Below are positions 22,947-35,000 of a DNA stretch of 64,000 nucleotides, one piece after another (the first letter of the stretch is position 1; every line of letters begins with the position of its first letter). The notes beneath the pieces are model-generated. The model saw only the letters and a list, made by a program, of their open reading frames with translations, had not been told where the DNA came from and did no database searches. A program made the translations under genes and the position numbers. The DNA is taken from the NCBI GenBank assembly GCA_963682025.1, contig OY821519.1, positions 11,087,668 through 11,151,667 on the forward strand. The letters run 5' to 3'. The stretch comes from Cordilura impudica. Lineage: Eukaryota > Arthropoda > Insecta > Diptera > Scathophagidae.

Positions 22947-23305
22947 CTAGCAGATTCCAGCGCTCGAAATTCGAGTGCAATTTCTAGGTAGCTTTATTTC
23001 TCAACTTAGCCAATTCACAAACCAACACTTTTATGGTTTGTTACTATTGTGAATAAAGATAACAAACTCATTAACAAACACATTAACAAATTTTATAAAA
23101 CACACATAGCATGTGTATAATTTTATAAATGTGTTAGTAGCAACTTTAAATGCAATTTACTCAAAATAAAGGAACAAATTTAAAAATCTGCAAAATGGCT
23201 AAAAAGAAATTCCTTTCAAATAATATATGTTTGGTCAAAATCGGGATAAAACGGTAGAACAAAACATCGGTCACAAGAAATCGCCTAGCCTATTAATATT
23301 ATAGA
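22947..23305 (-). mobile_element. Non-autonomous Helitron, copy e (subfamily 2)
   Basis: CTAGCAGATTCCAGCGCTCG after A, ending TATTAATATTATAGA before T. The internal part (TTACTATTGTGAATAAAGATAAC) matches copy i at 34634-35000 but not the other copies, so these two form a subfamily. Confidence 0.9.
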
Positions 23306-23864
23306 TACTCTTAATAATTTTTCTTGATTTAAAAATTTATGTATTTTATAAATTTACAATAAAAATTGATATATCTAGATATATTTAAAGACAATAAAAA
23401 AATTTTTAACTAAAGTAAAAACACGACTTTTTCATTGAAAGTTCTCTATTTTGAACCAATATCAGGTAACGTTTACGTTCGCTGCTTAATGAATTTATAA
23501 GTTTACGGCGGTCAAAGTTTGGCATTTTCTGACAAAATTTAACTTACAAAATATTTAAAAAGTATTAGTTGTAAAATTAACTGACAAAATAAGACATTAT
23601 ATAAAAAAACCTATTTTAACCTTTTAACACTTCACTTTTGTACTAAAATTCAACTAAAAATGAAAATGTATTTTAAACCCTCCATAACTTTTTTCTTATT
23701 ATTATTCTGATATTTATTATAATTAAAATTACAATAATTCTTAAAAACTAGAGCACTAGCAGCTTAGGCCATCGGCTTTTTTATTATAGGTTGATATTTA
23801 CGTTTTATAGCAAAAATTAAAGGCTAAAGTCCCACCTACCAAACAAAAAAAAAAAAAAAATCAG

Positions 23865-24100
23865 GTGAGTCCGATCACAGGGGAGATGTGTAAACATCTG
23901 GTAATAAATAAAATGTGGAAAACAGCACCAAAAAGGTTATTTCATATAATAATTTTTTCACTAAACAATCATGTCATACCGATTTGTCTTAATGGTCACA
24001 TCTTATCTTTTATAGTGTGACTCTCTCATGTACGCTGTTTTTGTGATTATATTGTGAAATAGAAATTTACCCCCCTGCGCGTATAGATGTTTACACATCA
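23865..24100 (-). mobile_element. Helentron-like family 2, copy 1 (no satellite)
   Basis: Reverse copy: 3' hairpin GTGAGTCCGATCAC at 23865-23878, then CAGGGGAGATGTGTAAACATC. The other end is CCCCCCTGCGCGTATAGATG TTTACACATCA at 24100. GATGTGTAAACATC near both ends is a subterminal inverted repeat, and the short hairpin marks one end only. This is the smallest copy (236 bp) and shows the family without satellite. Confidence 0.75.
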
Positions 24101-24167
24101 AAAAAAAAAAAAATCAAAAGTTATGGATTTTCGACTGCCTTCTCGTTAAGTGGTCCACTGTGCGCCC

Positions 24168-25745
24168 TAGAATTTCAACGCAGAAAGAAGAACACAAAAT
24201 AAGAAAATAAGTCTACAAATAAAAAATCGTCGAATTTATTTTGAAATTGTAGTAAAGCTCGAAATCAATCCATTTTAAAGAACATTGAAACAGTTGGTTA
24301 GAGGGTTAAATAATGAAAATGTGCCAAACATGTGTGTTCCAACTTGTTTGAAAGTTGTAAAAAAATGTCCTTCAATGTTTCAGTCAAACATCTTTAACAA
24401 GAAAAAGAAAATCAAAACAAAACAAACATAAAAGTACAGATATGTTATTTTTTATTGTTGTCTACAGTATTTTATTCAAGTAGGGTCTTTTTAACAAGTT
24501 CTTTGTTGTCCAACTCCAGCCATATAGGCAACAACAGCGAAAAAACTTACAGTTTTCTTTTTTGGCCATTGTTAAACAAACGAAACCATATTTTGACAGA
24601 AACTTTTTTTTTGTTGTTGCCGTTATTGTTGTCTTAAGTGTTAGACTGTTTATTGTGTCAATAACATGTGCTAGTTGTTGTTCACATTGTGTGTATGTAC
24701 AGCAGGAATGGGCGATTAAAATTTCGTGGACAAAAAAGTACTTTTCTAATTCTTTTGATAAATAAAAAAAAAAGAAAAAAGATTTAAGAAAATATAGGGA
24801 GACAGCTTTATTTTTCTACTTTTGACGGACGATTTGTGTGTGAAATAAAAATACGCATGTGGATCTACAGGTTATTTGAGGCAGAGCAAATAACCAAATA
24901 TGATACCGAAAATATATCTACACCATTTTAAAAAGCGTACTTTATTAAAAGATATTTCAGTTTGTTTGTTAACGATATTTACACCGTTGGCCGAGCTGTA
25001 GTAGGCTTTTTTTTATTGAACTAATAAAATTGTCATTTCGCGAAAAAAAAAATAAAAAATAAAAAAAAAATAAATAAAATAAACATTCGAAAACGAGCTC
25101 ACTTTTCGTTTTATTTCCAAAACCTGAAATATGGGCCGACGCTCTGTGGATGAAATTTTGATTTTATTGGCCAATATTTAATGTTTTTTTGTCACCGATT
25201 TTTAAAATTTTAACGCCATTTTGTAGCTAATATATCCAGATTAAGGTAGCCAAAAAATTAAGTTAAACCATTGCTAATTGTGAGCATGGCATGCTGTCAA
25301 ATGTTTTTTTAATCTCAGAGACAGGTTATTTTTTTGAGTTTTTTTTTATCAAAAATAAATGGTTACTACTCGCAAGTTATCATCGATAATGACTTGCAGT
25401 CCTTTTTACAAGGTTGGTAGGATTGTAGTCTTTAGTTGTTGTAAGTGGTCACAGCCTTACCGTTTCATATTTGGGGCGTTATGAATTATTTTATAAACTA
25501 CTATATTTTTGTCAAATTTCAACTTTAGTGGAAAAGAATTTCTAGGGAACAAAAGGGAATCAGGAACGTATATCACCTTGAGAAAGGTGAAGTCCTCTTT
25601 AACCCTATATATACTTTTGCACCCGCCACGACCTGCCGGTGGTAATTTTAATGAAATTACTCCAAAAAATTTCATATTACTGTAACTTAAACAGGCCTAT
25701 AAGTCTTATAAATTTGTGCTTTAGGTATTTTATAGCTTATGATCA
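24168..25745. other. No gene recognised
   Basis: AT-rich. Includes GTTGTTG-rich sequence (24600-24690) and several A-runs. The open frames at 24455-24765 and 25457-25675 show no domain. Confidence 0.5.
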
Positions 25746-26220
25746 TCTATAATATTAATAGGCAAGGCGATTTCCTGTGACCGATGTTAGTGTGTCAGTT
25801 TTAATGCTATTTTGACCAAACATTCCTCATTTGAAAGGTATTTCTTATTAGCTGTCCACCAGGTTTACACATTTGCACCGTTTGGAACATTTTTTTTGGA
25901 GTTATGCTCATTTAAAGTTGCTACTAAAATTATATAATGCTGTGCGTGGTTATAAAACGTGTTAATGTGTTTGCAAAAAAAAATTAGTATATTTTCTTCA
26001 TTCTCAATAACAATTGTGTTGAATTGATAAATAATTTTAGACATAAACCAATAATTGGTCATAAACCAACGACAATAACGCAATCGATATTTAAGAAGTG
26101 TTGAACTGTGAATTAGCCAAAATTGATTAGTATACCTTTAGGCCTTTAAAATAATTTATTAATTGAAATAAAAAATTTCCTAAAATTTGCACTCGAATTT
26201 CGAGGGCTGGGATCTGCTAG
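25746..26220 (+). mobile_element. Non-autonomous Helitron, copy f (subfamily 3)
   Basis: TCTATAATATTAATAGGCAAGG after A, ending CTCGAATTTCGAG GGCTGGGATCTGCTAG before T. It is longer (475 bp) and its interior differs (TTTGCACCGTTTGGAACATT). The truncated copy at 59294 belongs to the same subfamily. Confidence 0.88.
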
Positions 26221-26429
26221 TTATCATTATTTGCTCTATTACCAGTAATGAGATCTGCTTACAAAATACATCACCCTTTTGATGTGTAAACATCTATACG
26301 CGCAGGGGGGTAAATTTCACAATACAATCACAAAAACAGCGTAACTCATATCGGTGTGAGCTGAAGCAGATAACGCTGTGTGACTTATGATTGTATTGGT
26401 GAAAAAATTATGATATGTTCTTTTCTAAA

Positions 26430-29400
26430 CACTTTCCAATTGTCTTTCAAAAAACATCAATTGTGTTTCAGAAACCATCAATATAATTTCAGAAAACATC
26501 ATTTGAATTTCAGAAAACATAAATAGAATTTCAGAAAACATCAATATAATTTCAGAAAACATCATTCGAGTTTCAGAAAACATCAATTGAATTTCAGAAA
26601 ATATCAATAGAATTTCAGAAAACATCACTTGAATTTCAGAAAACATAAATAGAATTTCAGAAAACATCATTCGAGTTTCAGAAAACATCAATTGAATTTC
26701 AGAAAATATCAATAGAATTTCAGAAAACATCACTTGAATTTCAGAAAACATCAATAGAATTTCAGAAAACATCAATTGTATTTCAGAAACCATCAATATA
26801 ATTTCAGAAAACATCATTTGAATTTCAGAAAACATAAATAGAATTTCAGAAAACATCAATATAATTTCAGAAAACATCATTCGAGTTTCAGAAAACATCA
26901 ATTGAATTTCAGAAAACATCAATAGAATTTCAGAAAACATCACTTGAATTTCAGAAAACATAAATAGAATTTCAGAAAACATCAATATAATTTCAGAAAA
27001 CATCAATATAATTTCAGAAAACATCATTTGAATTTCAGAAAACATTAATAGAATTTCAGAAAACATCAATATAATTTCAGAAAACATCATTAGAGTTTCA
27101 GAAAACATCAATTGAATTTCAGAAAACATCAATAGAATTTCAGAAAACGTCAATTGTATTTCAGAAACCATCAATAGTATTTCAGAAAACATCATTTGAA
27201 TTTCAGAAAACATATATAGAATTTCAGAAAACATCAATATAATTTCAGAAAACATCATTTGAATTTCAGAAAACATTAATAGAATTTCAGAAAACATCAA
27301 TATAATTTCAGAAAACGTCATTCGAGTTTCAGAAAACATCATTCGAGTTTCAGAAAACATCAATTGAATTTCATAAAGCATTAATAGAATTTCAGAAAAC
27401 ATCAATATAATTTTATAAAACATCATTCGAGTTTCAGGAAACATCAATTGAATTTCAGAAAACATAAATAGAATTTCAGAAAACATCAATATAATTTCAG
27501 AAAACATCAATTGTATTTCAGAAACCATCAATATAATTTCAGAAAACATCATTTGAATTTCAGAAAACATAAATAGAATTTCAGAAAACATCAATATAAT
27601 TTCAGAAAACATCAATATAATTTCAGAAAACATCATTTGAATTTCAGAAAACATAAATAGAATTTCAGAAAACATCAATAGAATTTCAGAAAACATCACT
27701 TGAATTTCAGAAAACATAAATAGAATTTCAGAAAACATCAATATAATTTCAGAAAACATCAATATAATTTCAGAAAACATCATTTGAATTTCAGAAAACA
27801 TTAATAGAATTTCAGAAAACATCAATATAATTTCAGAAAACATCATTAGAGTTTCAGAAAACATCAATTGAATTTCAGAAAACATCAATAGAATTTCAGA
27901 AAACGTCAATTGTATTTCAGAAACCATCAATAGTATTTCAGAAAACATCATTTGAATTTCAGAAAACATAAATAGAATTTCAGAAAACATCAATATAATT
28001 TCAGAAAACATCATTCGAGTTTCAGAAAACATCAATTGAATTTCAGAAAGCATCAATAGAGTTTCAAAAAACATCAATTGTATTTCAGAAACCATCATTT
28101 GAATTTCAGAAAACATAAATAGAATTTCAGAAAACATCAATATAATTTCAGAAAACATCAATTGTATTTCAGAAACCATCAATATAATTTCAGAAAACAT
28201 CATTTGATTTCAGAAAACATAAATAGAATTTCAGAAAACATCAATATAATTTCAGAAAACATCATTCGAGTTTCAGAGAACATCAATTGAATTTCAGAAA
28301 ACATAAATAGAATTTCAGAAAACGTCAATATAATTTCAGAAAACATCAATTGTATTTCAGAAACCATCAATATAATTTCAGAAAACATCATTTGAATTTC
28401 AGAAAACATAAATAGAATTTCAGAAAACATCAATATAATTTCAGAAAACATCATTCGAGTTTCAGAAAACATCAATTGAATTTCATAAAGCATCAATAGA
28501 ATTTCAGAAAACATCAATATAATTTCAGAAAACATCAATTGTATTTCAGAAACCATCAATATAATTTCAGAAAACATCATTTGAATTTCAGAAAACATAA
28601 ATAGAATTTCAGAAAACATCAATATAAATTCAGAAAACATCATTCGAGTTTCAGAAAACATCAATTGAATTTCATAAAGCATCAATAGAATTTCAGAAAA
28701 CATCAATATAATTTTAGAAAACATCATTCGAGTTTCAGGAAACATCAATTGAATTTCAGAAAACATAAATAGAATTTCAGAAAACATCAATATAATTTCA
28801 GAAAACATTAATTGTATTTCAGAAACCATCAATATAATTTCAGAAAACATCATTTGAATTTCAGAAAGCATCAATAGAGTTTCAAAAAACATCAATTGTA
28901 TTTCAGAAACCATCATTTGAATTTCAGAAAACATAAATAGAATTTCAGAAAACATCAATATAATTTCAGAAAACATCAATTGTATTTCAGAAACCATCAA
29001 TATAATTTCAGAAAACATCATTTGATTTCAGAAAACATAAATAGAATTTCAGAAAACATCAATATAATTTCAGAAAACGTCATTCGAGTTTCAGAGAACA
29101 TCAATTGAATTTCAGAAAACATAAATAGAATTTCAGAAAACGTCAATATAATTTCAGAAAACATCAATTGTATTTCAGAAACCATCAATATAATTTCAGA
29201 AAACATCATTTGAATTTCAGAAAACATAAATAGAATTTCAGAAAACATCAATATAATTTCAGAAAACATCATTCGAGTTTCAGAAAACATCAATTGAATT
29301 TCATAAAGCATCAATAGAATTTCAGAAAACATCAATATAATTTCAGAAAACATCAATTGTATTTCAGAAACCATCAATATAATTTCAGAAAACATCATTT

Positions 29401-31580
29401 GAATTTCAGAAAACATAAATAGAATTTCAGAAAACATCAATATAAATTCAGAAAACATCATTCGAGTTTCAGAAAACATCAATTGAATTTCATAAAGCAT
29501 CAATAGAATTTCAGAAAACATCAATATAATTTTAGAAAACATCATTCGAGTTTCAGGAAACATCAATTGAATTTCAGAAAACATAAATAGAATTTCAGAA
29601 AACATCAATATAATTTCAGAAAACATCAATTGTATTTCAGAAACCATCAATATAATTTCAGAAAACATCATTTGAATTTCAGAAAACATAAATAGAATTT
29701 CAGAAAACATCAATATAATTTCAGAAAACATCATTCGAGTTTCAGAAAACATCAATTGAATTTCAGAAAGCATCAATAGAGTTTCAAAAAACATCAATTG
29801 TATTTCAGAAACCATCAATATAATTTCAGAAAACATCATTTGAATTTCAGAAAACATAAATAGAATTTAAGAAAACATCAATATAATTTCAGAAAACATC
29901 AATTGTATTTCAGAAACCATCAATATAATTTCAGAAAACATCATTTGATTTCAGAAAACATAAATAGAATTTCAGAAAACATCAATATAATTTCAGAAAA
30001 CATCATTCGAGTTTCAGAAAACATCAATTGAATTTCAGAAAACATAAATAGAATTTCAGAAAACGTCAATATAATTTCAGAAAACATCAATTGTATTTCA
30101 GAAACCATCAATATAAATTCAGAAAACATCATTCGAGTTTCAGAAAACATCAATTGAATTTCATAAAGCATCAATAGAATTTCAGAAAACATCAATATAA
30201 TTTCAGAAAACATCATTCGAGTTTCAGAAAACATCAATTGAATTTCAGAAAACATAAATAGAATTTCAGAAAACGTCAATATAATTTCAGAAAACATCAA
30301 TTGTATTTCAGAAACCATCAATATAATTTCAGAAAACATCATTTGAATTTCAGAAAACATAAATAGAATTTCAGAAAACATCAATATAATTTCAGAAAAC
30401 AGCATTCGAGTTTCAAAAAACATCAATTGAATTTCAGAAAGCATCAATAGAATTTCAGAAAACATCAATTGTATTTCAGAAACCATCAATATAATTTCAG
30501 AAAACATCATTTGAATTTCAGAAAACATAAATAGAATTTCAGAAAACATCAATATAATTTCAGAAAACATCATTTGAATTTCAGAAAACATCATTTGAAT
30601 TTCAGAAAACATAATTGGAATTTCAGAAAACATCATTCGAGTTTCAGAAAACATCATTCGAGTTTCAGAAAACATCAATTGAATTTCAGAAAACATCAAT
30701 AGAATTTCAGAAAACATCAATTGTATTTCAGAAAACATCAATTGTATTTCAGAAAACATCATTTGAACATCATAAAAAAAGAATAATAAGTAGGTAGTAA
30801 ACAAATTATCCAATAAAAAAAACTATTTCAAAAATTAAGTATACAGTGGGTGACAAAATTCGTAATATGCCAACTTTGTTTTTTAATAATTTCTTATTAA
30901 CTCTTAAAATGATGTGTCTTCTTTTGCAAATATCTGTAATATTAATAAGTTAGGCGATTTCTTGTGACCGATGTTTTGTTCTACCGTTTTATCCCGATTT
31001 TGACCCAACATATATTATTTGAAAGGTATTTCTTTTATGCCGTTTTGCAGATTTACAGATTTTTAAATTTTTTTCTTTATTTTGAGTAAATTGCATTTCA
31101 ATTTGCTACTAACACATACATAAAATTATACAGTGATATGTGTGTGTTTATTAAATTTGTAAATGTGTTTGTTAATGAGTTTGTTATCTTCAGAAAACAT
31201 CATTTGAATTTCAGAAAACATAAATAGAATTTCAGAAAACATCATTCGGGTTTCAGAAAACATCATTTGAATTTCAGAAAACATAAATAGAATTTCAGAA
31301 AACCTCAATATAATTTCAGAAAACATTATTCGAGTTTCAGAAAACATCAATTGAATTTCAGAAAAAATCAATAGAATTTCAGAAAACATAAATTGTATTT
31401 CAGAAAACATCAATTGTATTCCAGAAAACATCATTTGAATTTCAGAAAACATAATTAGAATTTCAGAAAACATCAATTGAATTTCAAAAAGCATTATTTG
31501 AATTGCTGAGAACATTAATTGTATTTCAGAAAACATCGATTGAATTTCAGAAAACATCAATTGCATTTCAGAAAACAGCA
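26430..31580. repeat. 21-bp satellite array, roughly 225 units
   Basis: The unit is TTTCAGAAAACATCAATTGAA or variants. The first ~13 bases (TTTCAGAAAACAT) are nearly constant and the last 8 vary among a limited set (CAATTGAA, CAATATAA, CATTCGAG, AAATAGAA, CATTTGAA, CACTTGAA, CAATTGTA). Because 21 is divisible by 3, long open frames arise: MFSEIxx heptads on the minus strand (26425-28203, 28200-29021, 29018-29857, 29941-30813, 31126-31581) and FQKTSIE on the plus strand. I treat these as products of repeat length, not genes. The array is interrupted at 30771-31190. Longer-range order is described in the findings. Confidence 0.95.
30771..31190 (+). repeat. Foreign patch in the satellite: truncated Helitron g plus flank
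   Basis: Contains CAGTGGGTGACAAAATTCG (a Tc1-like terminal motif after TATA) and a Helitron 5' part starting TCTGTAATATTAATAAG at 30933. It breaks off at GAGTTTGTTATCTT, where the satellite resumes without the Helitron 3' end. Nearly the same ~415 bp, flank included, occurs at 34474-34895. Confidence 0.85.
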
Positions 31581-31673
31581 TAATCGACTTATTTGTTATG
31601 CACTGGAAAATATGATATTGATGTTTTCTTTAATTATTATATGTTAACACATCTCCCTTGTGATCGGACTCAC

Positions 31674-32697
31674 ATCATTTTGTTATATATTTGTAAGTAA
31701 GAATGTCAATGGAAACGCAAAGTTAATTCTTTTTTGTAAATGGGGACAAAAACAATACAAACAAGTAGTATGTGAAAATATTTCGGACGCAGATATGTTA
31801 GTGGTGTCATTTGTACCATTGCGATTGAAAATGATTTTGGAAGATTCAGAGCCTTCGACTAGGAGAAATGAGACACCATTTTCTATGAAATACTGCAAGC
31901 CAATCAAATTTAAATTCAAAAAAGAAACTCATGATGCCATTAACAAAGAAGTTACTGATATCAAGGCCCAAATTGCAACACTACAGCCATTACAATTACA
32001 GTCAGATGGGCAGCAAATTGAAGTAAGCTACCAATCAATGCTGACAATGATAGATGGAAAAGTAGGCCAGACTTTGACTAACACGAAGGCTGCATCCAGT
32101 TGCATCATACGCCAACAACATCAAGCCAAATAAACCAAGTCCATTAGGTAATACTGATGTATATAAATTTGGATTATCTTCTTTTCAGATCCAGAAAGAG
32201 CATCTGAAATAACAGGAGTAGATTTAAAATAATCCTAGAAGTACTTGCGTGCAATGAAGAAATTGACTCTAGAAAACTTGGAGATTGTGTTAAAGAAACT
32301 GCAAAAATATATACAACCGAGTACCCATGTAGAAATATGTATGCAACAGTTCACAATATCTATCAGAAGAAGCTCAGGAAAAAAGGAATAAGGATTACAG
32401 ATTTTATAGAGAGGACAATACTAAAAGAATTTTACAAAATTCCGCAAAGGATATATTTAATATATTATTGGCAACGTCAGATCCGTTCATCTCCAGTATT
32501 CAAAATCAATGTAAAGTGGAACATCGGGATTTAGATGAAGAAGTCGAAAAACTACTAAAGAACGGAAATAACACAGAACAGAATATGGATTATTTGCAAT
32601 CAATATTTGAATCAAATTCTTACTTAAGTACGAAAAACATAGTACTAGTAAAAACAATAATAAACAGAACCTCCCATTGTTACAAATGCTATTAAAA
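31674..32697 (+). pseudogene. Transib (RAG1-like) transposase, copy B, deleted
   Basis: The frame opens inside Transib coding sequence at the Helentron-like boundary. It reads CKWGQKQYKQVV where an intact copy has KWGCDGSSGQSVYKQ, so the first catalytic Asp (with the CDGSSG loop) is deleted. Then VSFVPLRLK, YCKPIKFKFKKETHDAINKE and SMLTMIDGKVGQ (second Asp). A frame disruption follows at about 32120. A large deletion joins MYATVHNI directly to LSEEAQEKRNKDYRFYRE (third acidic residue, about 32330-32420). The end reads LLATSDPFISSIQN and finishes near 32697. Its 3' terminus is at 33679 (CACTGTG then CGGCG). Confidence 0.87.
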
Positions 32698-33679
32698 TCT
32701 AGTGCAGTTTTATTTTTAAAAGATTTTTCTTACCCACATATTAATGTTTTAATAAATTCTAGCAGATTCCAGCCATCGAAATTCGAGTGCAAATGCTAGG
32801 AAATTTTATTTTTTCATTAAATAAAGACTCTAAAGGTATGCTAATCAATTATAGCCCATTCACAAATCAGCAACAAAAACAAACTCATTTTAATTACAAA
32901 CACATTAACAAATTTTATAAACACACACATATCATTGTATAATTTTATGTATGTGTTAGTAGCAACTTTAAATTAAATTTACTCAAAATAAAGGAAAAAA
33001 TTTAAAAAATCTGTAAATCTGCAAAACGGCTAAAAAGAAATGCCTTTCAAATAATATACGTTTGGTCAAAATCGGGATAGAATGGTAGAACAAAACATCG
33101 GTCACAAGAAATCGCCTAGCCTATTAATATTATAGATGAAAAATTCAAAAAATAAAAACTTATATTTTCAACAGATTTATTTTGCTAAAATTAACAAATT
33201 TGGCAGCAAAGAATAATAAATTTTTCTGTAGTAATAGCAACACTTTTAGATAATATTACTAACGTTTTGTTAAGTGTGAATATTCTCTGAGTGTAAACGA
33301 ATTTGTAAATTTGACACCAAAAAATTTTGAATTTTTCAGTAATAAAATTTCCAGTTGATTTTACTATTTTTTTTTGAGCGTAAACATTAAAAAAAATCGC
33401 ATTATTACAAATAATGTTTATAATAAATATTATTATAATCCAAATATGACATTAATTAATGAATAAAAACCCATATTTCAAGCAAAAATTAAAAAAAAAA
33501 ATCAAAAGTTAAACTTTGACCTAGAATTCTTTAAAATATATTCAATCAATTTTAATGAAATTAAAGCTGAGTCAAGTTCAACTAATTATCTATCCAGTAA
33601 AAAAAACTACAAAAATATTTTGATCAGATCAAAAGTTACAGAATTTTGGAAAAGGAAAAACGATTTTCAAGCACTGTGC
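32698..33679 (+). mobile_element. Transib copy B, 3' untranslated part and terminus
   Basis: AT-rich tail ending CACTGTG at 33679, followed by CGGCG, a GC-rich 5-mer of the type Transib duplicates. The tail is interrupted by Helitron h (32759-33136). Over about 33140-33679 it is an inverted match to 35293-36413 (copy D). No matching left end with a CGGCG flank was found. Confidence 0.8.
32759..33136 (-). mobile_element. Non-autonomous Helitron, copy h
   Basis: CTAGCAGATTCCAGCCATCG with the CATCGAAATTCGAG stem, one mismatch from the usual hairpin. It ends TATTAATATTATAGA before T. Confidence 0.9.
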
Positions 33680-33886
33680 GGCGCAGTCTCCTGGCTTAAA
33701 GTTTATCAATAATTAGAAACCAACATCCACAAATACAAAATTTTTAGCAAAAACAGCTTTAAAAAATAGCATTGCGAGAGGAATGGAGTAAAATTCGGTC
33801 AGAACCAGACAAAAACTGGTTGATTCAATGCAAAATCGTCTTAATGCTGTTATATCTCAAAAGGGTTATCATACCAAATACTAGAC
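33680..33886 (+). pseudogene. Tc1-like transposase C-terminus
   Basis: Two overlapping frames give ALREEWSKIRSE (about 33772-33812) and then RQKLVDSMQNRLNAVISQKG ending YHTKY-stop at 33886. This is the standard Tc1 C-terminus. Sequence between 33684 and 33770 also reads as Tc1 (WLKVY, NQHPQIQNF) with stops. Transib copy B ends exactly at its left edge, so that Transib landed in this Tc1 gene. Confidence 0.75.
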
Positions 33887-34633
33887 ATATTGAAAAAATC
33901 GAAGATTATGCTAGCTTCGAAGTAATATTATGCTGTATCAAATAAGGTGCTAAATGTAGCAGCTGTGAAATATATGAAATATAATTTTTAATAAAAACGT
34001 ATGCTCTTTAAAATGACGTTTATATATTATTGGGTATCATATTTGCTTCAGAAGTTAATGTATGATAAAATTAAATTTTTGCCCTGCATCAAATAAGCTG
34101 ACATCCACCGTATGTTTTTAAGACTTATAGACAGACAAACAAACAGATGGACGAACATCATTAAATAATAAATAACAAAGAGGGAATTTATTTCAAGTTT
34201 TTTTTTTTAATTATAAACACTATCAAAAACTCATAAATACTCTGACCACAAATAATAATTAGGTACAAAAACTTGAATTTAAAAATGTTGTTAAAAGATT
34301 TATAATGTTGCTTATTAAGTTTGTAGATTTTTATGGTCCTCATGTTAAATATAGCTATTGGCAACTAATTAGAAACGCTTTGTATTTTACATTAAATGCT
34401 TTGGTTTTTTATATGAAATAATTTATTTTCATGTATTTCATCATATGTCTTTTACATATATTTAAGAGTTAACACATAAAAAAAGAATAACAAGTAGTAA
34501 AGAAACTATCCAATAAAAAAAAAACTATTTCAAAAATTTAGTATACAGTGGGTGACAAAATTCTTAATTTCTCAACTTTGTTTTTAATAATTTCTCGTTA
34601 ACTCTTAAAATGATGTATCTTCTTTTGCAAATA
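33887..34633. other. Unassigned; includes a GTCY-like tract and duplicated flank
   Basis: A short GACAGACAAACAAACAGATGG tract near 34131-34152 suggests a decayed DINE-like piece. From 34474 the sequence duplicates the patch at 30771-30932, including the TATACAGTGGGTGACAAAAT Tc1-like terminus. Confidence 0.55.
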
Positions 34634-35000
34634 TCTATAATATTAATAGGCTAGGCGATTTCTTGTGATCGATGTTTTGTTCTGTCGTTTTATCCCGATT
34701 TTGACCAAACGCATATTATTTGAAAGGTATTTCTTTTATGCCGTTTTGCAGATTTACAGATTTTTAAAATTTTTTCCTTTATTTTGAGTAAATTGCATTT
34801 AAAGTTGCTACTAACACATACATAAAATTATACAATGCTATGTGTGTGTTTATTAAATTTGTTAATGTGTTTGTTAATGAGTTTGTTATCTTCATTCACA
34901 ATAATAATAAACAATAAAAGTATTGGTTTGTGAATTGGCTAAGTTAAAAATAAAGCGGCCTAGAAATTGAACTCGAATTTCGAGCGCTGGAGTCTGCTAG
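34634..35000 (+). mobile_element. Non-autonomous Helitron, copy i (subfamily 2)
   Basis: TCTATAATATTAATAGGCTAGG after A, ending CTCGAATTTCGAG CGCTGGAGTCTGCTAG before T. Parent-like full version of the truncated copy inside the satellite. Confidence 0.92.

Larger units (their letters stand above)
22641..24162 (+). pseudogene. Transib (RAG1-like) transposase C-terminus and 3' end, copy C
   Basis: The coding scrap 22641-22844 reads LPIGDLSEEAQEKRNKDYRF, then TRKMSRCCTNDDLITILLC and TSDPYMS. This is the C-terminal block of Transib transposases; the Glu of AQEKRNKD is the position matching the third catalytic residue (RAG1 E962). Everything upstream is gone. The element's right end is at 24162: CACTGTG, the inverse of the CACAGTG heptamer, followed by CGCCC, a plausible GC-rich 5-bp target. 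Inward from the heptamer, CGAAAATCC follows after 22 bp. A Helitron (22947-23305) and a Helentron-like element (23865-24100) sit in the 3' untranslated part. Confidence 0.8.
26280..31673 (+). mobile_element. Helentron-like family 2, copy 2, carrying the 21-bp satellite
   Basis: The left end TGATGTGTAAACATCTATAC (26280) runs into GCGCAGGGGGGTAAATTTC and ACAATCACAAAAACAGCGTA, matching copy 1 reverse-complemented. The right end is GTTAACACATCTCCCTTG then hairpin GTGATCGGACTCAC (31660-31673). Between the two family-specific ends lies 5.15 kb of 21-bp tandem repeat plus one patch of foreign DNA. HINE/DINE elements are known to carry central tandem repeats; expansion inside the element is therefore the simplest reading. 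The right flank enters Transib coding sequence, so the element probably inserted into a Transib. Confidence 0.7.

Noticed and set aside
24455..24765. Hydrophobic frames with Leu/Val stretches
   Set aside because: GTTGTTG-rich intergenic DNA gives such frames; no start context, domain or conservation evidence.
30615..30797. FQKTSIE repeat frame on the plus strand
   Set aside because: Opposite-strand reading of the same 21-bp units.
26430..31580. CRISPR-like repeat/spacer reading of the 13-bp core plus 8-bp variable window
   Set aside because: Variable parts come from a few recurring words and are far too short; the context is a eukaryotic transposon.
26425..31581. Long minus-strand frames of MFSEIxx heptads (up to 592 codons) as a repetitive protein
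   Set aside because: A 21-bp tandem repeat keeps one frame open automatically. Frames end at 1-bp unit deletions, start Met codons recur in nearly every unit, and no non-repetitive domain or signal sequence is attached.
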